This document shows positions 59,545 to 64,000 of a stretch of DNA of 64,000 nt, piece after piece. The notes beneath the pieces were generated by a model, which saw nothing but the letters and a program-made list of their open reading frames with translations, was not told the DNA's origin and made no database searches. The position numbers were made by a program, and so were the translations under genes. The stretch is from Acidobacteriota bacterium. GTDB taxonomy: Bacteria > Acidobacteriota > Terriglobia > Terriglobales > Acidobacteriaceae. The stretch lies in assembly GCA_013289795.1 (NCBI GenBank), contig JABCZH010000001.1, forward strand, positions 1 to 64,000, given 5' to 3'. Positions within the stretch are counted from its first letter, which is position 1. Each line of letters starts with the position of its first letter.

Positions 59545-60576
59545 TCAGCGATCAGTGAAGCGCACGATCAGGCCTTTGGGCCCGACGGCTAAGATTTCTC
59601 CGGAGGGACTGATGCTGACGGCGTTGAGGTTGAGGTCCCAGATCTTCTGCCACTTCGTTGCTGTGATCTCGGCCAGGGCGGCATGAGCAGTGCCAAGAGC
59701 GAAGAGGGCGTGAGCCGGGCGGTTTGTGGAGAACGCGACCGCGGAGAAATACCACTGTGGTGAAATAGCCGCGAGGCTCCAGGTGCGGCCGCCGTCGTCG
59801 GTGAATGCGAGGTTGGGTCCGTCTTTTTCGGGCTGCTGGTAGTCGCCGCCAGCGATGACGCCATGCGTCGAGTCACGGAAGACGATAGAGAAGATGCCAG
59901 CGGAATCGGCTCCGTGAACGATGGAAGTGTCGGCCACCGTCCAGCTCTTGCCCGCATCGGTGGAACGAAATACGCGTGCCGCTTTTCCTCCTGTAGCAAA
60001 CCACACATTTTTCTTTCCCTGAACAGCAATGCAGCTTCCACTGGCGGCAAAGGCACCTTCGCCGGCGACGGCGGGCGGGAGTTTGCTGGACGGAATCGGC
60101 TTCCAGGTCTTGCCACCGTCTTCGGTTGTGATCAGCTCAAACTTTCCCTGCCCATCCTTGTCAAAGACCGGATCCCCTACAGCGATACCGTGATCGGGAT
60201 TCCAGAAGGCCATGCAATCGAAAAAACCCTTGGGGTCTTTATTGGTGAATTGCAGGGACCAGGTTTTGCCACCGTCGGTGGTCTTGTAGATGCGCGATTG
60301 ATCTCCGGGGCCGGCTGCGAGCAGATAGGTTAGATCTGCGCTCAAGGCTTCAACGTCGCGGAAGTCGAGAGATTCGGCGCCGGGGACTTGCGCTGTTTGC
60401 CAAGTGGCGCCACCGTCGGTGGTGCGGAGATAGATCCCGTGAGTGCCGCTCGCCCAAGCGACGTTAGCAGCGGGCGTACTGACACCGCGAAGGTTCTCCG
60501 CGGTGTTGGACTTCAGGATGGTCGAAGTTTGCGCGAAAAGGGACGTGGCAAGAAAGATGAAGGTGCACAAGCGCAT
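59545..60576 (-). CDS. Exported BNR/Ycf48-like beta-propeller protein
   Basis: A 343-residue protein with a signal peptide (MRLCTFIFLATSLFAQ). Asp-box (BNR) motifs repeat: RTTDGGATWQ, KTTDGGKTWS, TTEDGGKTWK, RSTDAGKSWT and FTDDGGRTWS, one per propeller blade. The family contains sialidases and photosystem assembly factor Ycf48, but the catalytic residues of sialidases are not apparent. I use the ATG at 60576; an upstream TTG is in frame. Function unknown. Confidence 0.87.
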   Translation of the reverse strand: MRLCTFIFLATSLFAQTSTILKSNTAENLRGVSTPAANVAWASGTHGIYLRTTDGGATWQTAQVPGAESLDFRDVEALSADLTYLLAAGPGDQSRIYKTTDGGKTWSLQFTNKDPKGFFDCMAFWNPDHGIAVGDPVFDKDGQGKFELITTEDGGKTWKPIPSSKLPPAVAGEGAFAASGSCIAVQGKKNVWFATGGKAARVFRSTDAGKSWTVADTSIVHGADSAGIFSIVFRDSTHGVIAGGDYQQPEKDGPNLAFTDDGGRTWSLAAISPQWYFSAVAFSTNRPAHALFALGTAHAALAEITATKWQKIWDLNLNAVSISPSGEILAVGPKGLIVRFTDR

Positions 60577-60623
60577 AGCGGTTGCCCAACATGATAGCGT
60601 GTTGCGTGGCAAAGGTGATTTCG

Positions 60624-61370
60624 ATGGCTAACATTCTCCTGGAGATTTGCTGCGGATCAATAGATGACGCGATCCAGGCCGAAAAAGGTGGCGCCGACCG
60701 GGTGGAGTTGTGCTCGGCGCTGTTTCTGGGCGGGCTGACGCCGTCGATTGGCACCATCCAAGAAGCGAAACGCAGGTTGAAGATTCCGGTGATGGTCATG
60801 GTCCGTCCAAGAGGCGGCGGATTCTGCTACACCGAAGCCGAAATGGCCACCATGGAGCGCGACGTGGAAGCCGCCATCGACAGCGGCGCCGATGGGATCG
60901 TTTTCGGAATCTTGCAGGCTGATGGCAAGATTGACGAGAAACGAACCAAGCGAATGCGCCGGCTGATTGGCAAGCGGCAGGCTGTCGTTCACCGCGCATT
61001 CGACGTCACTCCAGATCCATTCAAAGCGCTGGAACAGTTAGTGGACCTTGGCATCACACGGATTCTGACCAGCGGCCAAAGAGACTCGGTCCAAGAGGGA
61101 GCGGATCTGATAGCTGAACTGATCGAGCGCGCAGGCAAAAGGATCGAGATACTGCCCGGAGGCGGGATTCGACCGTTCAATGTGCGCGAGGTAGTAGATA
61201 AGACTGGTTGCCGTCAGGTCCATCTGACCGCATGGAGCACGGTGCAGGATTCGTCGACGCACGCCCGTCCGGAGGTAACGTTTGGAGGGGCGCTGCATCC
61301 GCCGGAAGATCTGTATGAAATGACGGATGCGAAGTTGGTGCGAGAGATTGCGACGAAACTACGCGGCTGA
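60624..61370 (+). CDS. cutC: CutC-family copper homeostasis protein
   Basis: A 248-residue TIM-barrel protein. CutC landmarks are MANILLEICCGSIDDAIQAEKGGADRVELCSALFLGGLTPSIG, MVMVRPRGGGFCYTEAEMATMERD, VVHRAFDVTPDP and ILTSGQRDSVQEGADLI. The link to copper tolerance is disputed, and the biochemical role is unknown. AAGGTGA precedes the ATG at 60624. It diverges from the propeller gene. Confidence 0.94.
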   Translation: MANILLEICCGSIDDAIQAEKGGADRVELCSALFLGGLTPSIGTIQEAKRRLKIPVMVMVRPRGGGFCYTEAEMATMERDVEAAIDSGADGIVFGILQADGKIDEKRTKRMRRLIGKRQAVVHRAFDVTPDPFKALEQLVDLGITRILTSGQRDSVQEGADLIAELIERAGKRIEILPGGGIRPFNVREVVDKTGCRQVHLTAWSTVQDSSTHARPEVTFGGALHPPEDLYEMTDAKLVREIATKLRG

Positions 61371-61384
61371 GGCGCGGGGCTTGC

Positions 61385-61867
61385 TTAACTCGGCCAGTCG
61401 CCGAGCAGACGGCGGAGGTCAATCATCTGGCCTAGATGATGGGAGTTGTGGTCGGCCACCAATAGGGCCTCACGCATCACAGTCTGGCCCTCCCCCCAGG
61501 GGATGCGCGCGAAGAGATCGGCCTTGGGATTCTTCACCAGCTTCTGAAAAGCCTTGAGGTCAGCACGGAATTTCCTGATGCTGCCATTCCACGCTACCGG
61601 AGTGGGCGGTGCTGCCGTCTTGGGCCAATAACCTTCCGGCCACTTCGGTGAGATGTGCTTTGGGTCACGGCTGAACTCGAGGATATCCGACTGCGCAATG
61701 CGCATGTGCTCGAGCAGCATCCATAACGAATGCGGCAAACCCTTCTGTTTCTTGCCGCGAATTGTCGCCGGCACATTGGCGATGACGGCCTCGAAGGTGG
61801 CGTGCGCGCTTCCACCTTCAAGAAGCTCGCTGAGATGTTGGCGGAGGGATTTGTCGTGGTCGGTCAT
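61385..61867 (-). CDS. DinB-family protein
   Basis: A 160-residue four-helix-bundle protein with the DinB histidines in HSLWMLLEHMRIAQSDIL and LLVADHNSHHLGQMIDLRRLLG. It is not closely similar to the DinB protein at 50.3 kb. Likely a metal-dependent thiol transferase or related protein. Preceded by Hsp15-like and UvrC-like genes on the same strand. Confidence 0.87.
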   Translation of the reverse strand: MTDHDKSLRQHLSELLEGGSAHATFEAVIANVPATIRGKKQKGLPHSLWMLLEHMRIAQSDILEFSRDPKHISPKWPEGYWPKTAAPPTPVAWNGSIRKFRADLKAFQKLVKNPKADLFARIPWGEGQTVMREALLVADHNSHHLGQMIDLRRLLGDWPS

Positions 61868-61910
61868 GGCGTGGTGTTTGAATTCTAGCTCGACTGGGCC
61901 TCAATCGGTG

Positions 61911-62291
61911 TCAAGCTCTCCCCCGAAACTGGATGATCCTCCGGCGATCGCGTTTTGATGGTCTGCCAGCGGGTAACTCTTCAAACTGCTTCATTGCTCT
62001 ACGCTCCGCCGCCACCTTGAGGCGCAACTCCTTGCTTTCCTCCGTCTCGCGGTAAAGCGTTTGCGCCACCGAAGCCGGACCGCGCACCTCGCCGAGAAGC
62101 AGCACTTCCACCTGAAAGTCTCCCCCGCCGTTGGTGACTCGCAACATGTCTCCGATCCGGACGTCGCGAGCAGGCTTGGCGGGCTGGCCGTTGGATTGAA
62201 TTCTGCCAAGTTCACAAGCTTTTGCCGCCAATGACCGCGTCTTGAAGAATCTCGCGGCCCACAGCCACTTGTCCATGCGCACCGAGGTCAT
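61911..62291 (-). CDS. hslR: Hsp15-like S4-domain RNA-binding protein
   Basis: A 126-residue protein with an S4 domain (MDKWLWAARFFKTRSLAAKACELGRIQSNGQPAKPARDVRIGDMLRV), then a charged basic tail ending FRGRA. Hsp15 binds stalled 50S subunits that carry nascent-chain tRNA. The ATG overlaps the stop of the upstream UvrC-like gene as ATGA, so they are coupled. Confidence 0.9.
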   Translation of the reverse strand: MTSVRMDKWLWAARFFKTRSLAAKACELGRIQSNGQPAKPARDVRIGDMLRVTNGGGDFQVEVLLLGEVRGPASVAQTLYRETEESKELRLKVAAERRAMKQFEELPAGRPSKRDRRRIIQFRGRA

Positions 62292-63463
62292 ACTCTATTT
62301 TCTCCGGGGTGGACCGTCGTGGGCGGTATCGGCTCGTTTTCCGGTCTCTCGCCGCGATAGACGCGGGCAATGCCGCGCACGATACGGCGAAAGGGCAGCA
62401 CCCCTTTTTCATCCGCGAAGAAGATTTCGCCAACCCGATGGCTGCGATAGTACCAACGCTTCAGCAGGGCGAGATGTTCCATGGTTTCGAGAGCATTCTT
62501 CGGGTCGGCGGGTGGCGATGCGTTTAGTGTTTCCTGCACCCGCGATTCGATCGACTGCGACTTGGTATGTTCGGCAGATTGGATGGGGAAAACCAGCGGA
62601 CCATCAATGCTGGCGGCATGGATGTGAAAGAAGTTGACGCACGTCGGACTGGCGCTGGGTTGCACCATCAAGGCGGAGAGCCGATCGATGCGGCGGACGA
62701 TGTCCGGGAGCTGGCTGAGCGTGGGCTGGAGTTTCTCCAGACGAGCATGAATGGCAGCGGCGGCTTCGAAATCCAGATTGGTTGAGGCAGCATCGCGCTG
62801 GGTGGAAATTTCGTGCAACAGAGACGTGCCGCCGGAGTCGAAATAGGACTGCACGCGGGAAACCTCGGTGCGGTATTCCTCGTCGGTACAGCCTCTGAAG
62901 CAGGGCGCGAGGCACATTTTCATTTCGGAGTAGATGCAGCCGGGGAACTGGGGGTCGGGATTCAGGTCTTCGACGCAGCGGCGCATCTTAAAGAAGTCCA
63001 GCGAATCGTTGGCGTACTTCTCGGCGGCCGCGCGAGAGGGAAACGGCCCGTAGTAAATGGATTTCCCTTGCCGGCGGCCGAGCCGGGTAGTAACCGAGGC
63101 CCGCGGATACTGGTTTTCCATGTGGAGCTTGACCAGGGGAGCGAAGCGCAAGCGCAGTCGATCGGCATAAGTCTGGGGAAGCGAGGCTCGGAGCAGTCGA
63201 TAGAGCAGGAAGCCGGATTCGAAGTCGGAGCCGGTGGCGATGAATTCAATGTGACGGACACGGTTGCGCAGGTTGAGTCGCTTGCTGTGTTCCGTAGCCG
63301 GACCCAAAAGGCGTTGCAAACGCCGCCGCAGGTTGGCAGTCTTAGTGATGTAAGGCTCGGCCTGGGGGTCGTGACCACGGAGGAGAAAGACAGCAGGGGC
63401 CGCCGGCACAGAAGCGAAGACCTCGGCGTCGCGGGCAGGGACGAAGTCGAGGTGGCTGAGCAC
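62288..63463 (-). CDS. Shortened UvrC-like nuclease (GIY-YIG and UVR, no C-terminal endonuclease)
   Basis: A 391-residue homologue of the N-terminal half of UvrC. A GIY-YIG domain lies at residues about 20-100 but is degenerate (PAVFLLRG and PYITKTANLRRRL in place of PGVYLFRD and YVGKAKNLRKRV). A cysteine motif follows (CVEDLNPDPQFPGCIYSEMKMCLAPCFRGC), then a UVR motif (DFEAAAAIHARLEKLQ). The RNase H-like and HhH domains of UvrC are missing. It resembles Cho-type proteins more than true UvrC. A full UvrC is presumably encoded elsewhere. Confidence 0.87.
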   Translation of the reverse strand: MLSHLDFVPARDAEVFASVPAAPAVFLLRGHDPQAEPYITKTANLRRRLQRLLGPATEHSKRLNLRNRVRHIEFIATGSDFESGFLLYRLLRASLPQTYADRLRLRFAPLVKLHMENQYPRASVTTRLGRRQGKSIYYGPFPSRAAAEKYANDSLDFFKMRRCVEDLNPDPQFPGCIYSEMKMCLAPCFRGCTDEEYRTEVSRVQSYFDSGGTSLLHEISTQRDAASTNLDFEAAAAIHARLEKLQPTLSQLPDIVRRIDRLSALMVQPSASPTCVNFFHIHAASIDGPLVFPIQSAEHTKSQSIESRVQETLNASPPADPKNALETMEHLALLKRWYYRSHRVGEIFFADEKGVLPFRRIVRGIARVYRGERPENEPIPPTTVHPGENRV

Positions 63464-63489
63464 GAGGCTATTCTAGCGGCAAAGGCTTG

Positions 63490-63509
63490 GCCGCGGATTT
63501 ACACGGATT
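63490..63509. repeat. Interspersed MTCYGYG repeat, short ATCCGYG copy
   Basis: On the minus strand, two units ATCCGTG and ATCCGCGGC at 10-bp spacing. It lies between the DnaC-like gene and the UvrC-like gene. Confidence 0.55.
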
Positions 63510-63519
63510 GAACAGGCAT

Positions 63520-64000
63520 CTAACGGAAGCTGGCGCTGCGGAACTTCTGGCGGAAGTCTTCACCGTCCATCTTCACGACGCGGCACATTTCATGTAGGCG
63601 GGAGCGCATGCGCTCGGTAATGCGGTCCCCGAGAGTCTCGGAGCGCGCCGCCGCCCGGGCAGGCGAAATAGAACGCACAACGCCAGCCGCGGGCTCGTCG
63701 TCAAAGTTGGTTGTAATTACGGTGGTGCGATTGTCATTGAAGCGTGCATTGAGGATCAGGCTCACTGTGTCCCAAACCCACTCGGTAGGCTTCATCACAC
63801 CGAGTTCATCCAGCACCAGAACGTCGGTTTCAAAGACCGGCCGCAACAGTTCCAGCTCTGTCACCTGGACCGAATCGTTATAAGAATTCTGAATTTGTTT
63901 CAGCAGCTCGCGATAGTCAACGAAGAGACACGGAATGCCCTTTTTCAGAATGAGCGCCTTCACCACGCCCACAGCTAGATGAGTCTTTCCCACGCCGAGG
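63520..64000 (-). CDS. DnaC/IstB-like ATPase, C-terminal part cut by the window edge
   Basis: About 160 residues are visible. The frame enters with LGVGKTHLAVGVVKALI, the Walker A motif, and continues DVLVLDELGVMKPTEWVWDTVSLILNARFNDNRTTVITTNF (Walker B and sensor 1). The arginine finger region RITERMRSRLHEMCRVVKMDGEDFR ends the protein. It is a helicase-loader-like or transposase-accessory-like AAA+ ATPase. No transposase is seen beside it, so a DnaC-like role in replication is favoured. Confidence 0.92.
   Translation of the reverse strand, partial: LGVGKTHLAVGVVKALILKKGIPCLFVDYRELLKQIQNSYNDSVQVTELELLRPVFETDVLVLDELGVMKPTEWVWDTVSLILNARFNDNRTTVITTNFDDEPAAGVVRSISPARAAARSETLGDRITERMRSRLHEMCRVVKMDGEDFRQKFRSASFR

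Noticed and set aside
63520-64000. IstB-type transposition accessory protein, hence an IS element at the right edge
   Set aside because: The ATPase resembles both DnaC and IstB, but no transposase or terminal inverted repeat is visible. The partial gene alone does not support a mobile element.

Overview
The window looks like chromosomal DNA of a GC-rich Gram-negative bacterium. I favour an Acidobacteriota (Terriglobia/Koribacter-like) genome. lpxC indicates an LPS outer membrane. The mix of HAF-repeat secreted proteins, exported imidazolonepropionase-like amidohydrolases, a VWA-like exported protein, TldD/PmbA, FmdB and YqeY proteins, and a Thr-Tyr-Thr-Gly tRNA cluster ahead of tuf fits that group. 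This is inference from gene content; no rRNA is present to confirm it. I see no phage, plasmid, IS element or CRISPR array. Both ends cut genes (tuf on the left, a DnaC-like ATPase on the right).

Layout. 0-1.4 kb: a minus-strand tRNA-tuf operon with two small ORFs inserted. 1.6-6 kb: a membrane-anchored unknown, then a split DsbD-type reductant pathway (CcdA, TlpA-like thioredoxin, DsbD-alpha-like protein) followed by an exported amidohydrolase. 6-14 kb: a secreted protein, glnS, a beta-helix/di-haem cytochrome pair, a zinc alcohol dehydrogenase and gltX. 14-20.4 kb: a large GAF-GGDEF-HD-GYP receptor and, on the other strand, a four-gene LiaF-like/LytS/LytR envelope-stress operon. 20.6-26.5 kb: an SDR enzyme, an exported LolA-like protein, an AT-richer orphan membrane gene, lpxC, folK and an HU-like protein. 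26.5-34.4 kb: two more amidohydrolases with a DoxX protein, RidA, an FMN-binding oxidase, rsmD, an M50 protease with CBS domains, and a beta-barrel. 34.5-37.9 kb: serA with a class V aminotransferase (serine synthesis), then yqeY. 38-44.5 kb: rsmI, small membrane and zinc-ribbon proteins, secreted repeat proteins, and a CADD-like putative pABA-forming enzyme. 44.5-50 kb: a PEP mutase/isocitrate lyase-like enzyme and the conserved tilS-hpt-ftsH block. 50-64 kb: DinB proteins, a selenocysteine-encoding selD, a PmbA/TldD pair, a PD-(D/E)XK-like protein, cutC, an Hsp15-like protein and a shortened UvrC-like protein.

Three results are easy to miss. First, selD reads through an in-frame UGA at codon 18, exactly the active-site Cys/Sec position of SelD, with a well-formed bSECIS-like stem-loop starting 4 nt later; the genome therefore probably makes selenoproteins. 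Second, many gene boundaries carry copies of one short repeat family built from about 10-bp units of the form MTCYGYG (CTCTGTG, ATCCGTG, ATCTGCG variants), usually three units per copy, twice as long inverted pairs. I do not know a named family for these. Third, a CADD-like protein suggests an unusual self-sacrificing route to p-aminobenzoate.

Several genes (ccdA, yqeY, the PEP mutase-like gene) have a -10-like box placed so that transcription would begin at or next to the start codon, suggesting leaderless mRNAs. The clearest sigma70-type promoters all use a 16-bp spacer.
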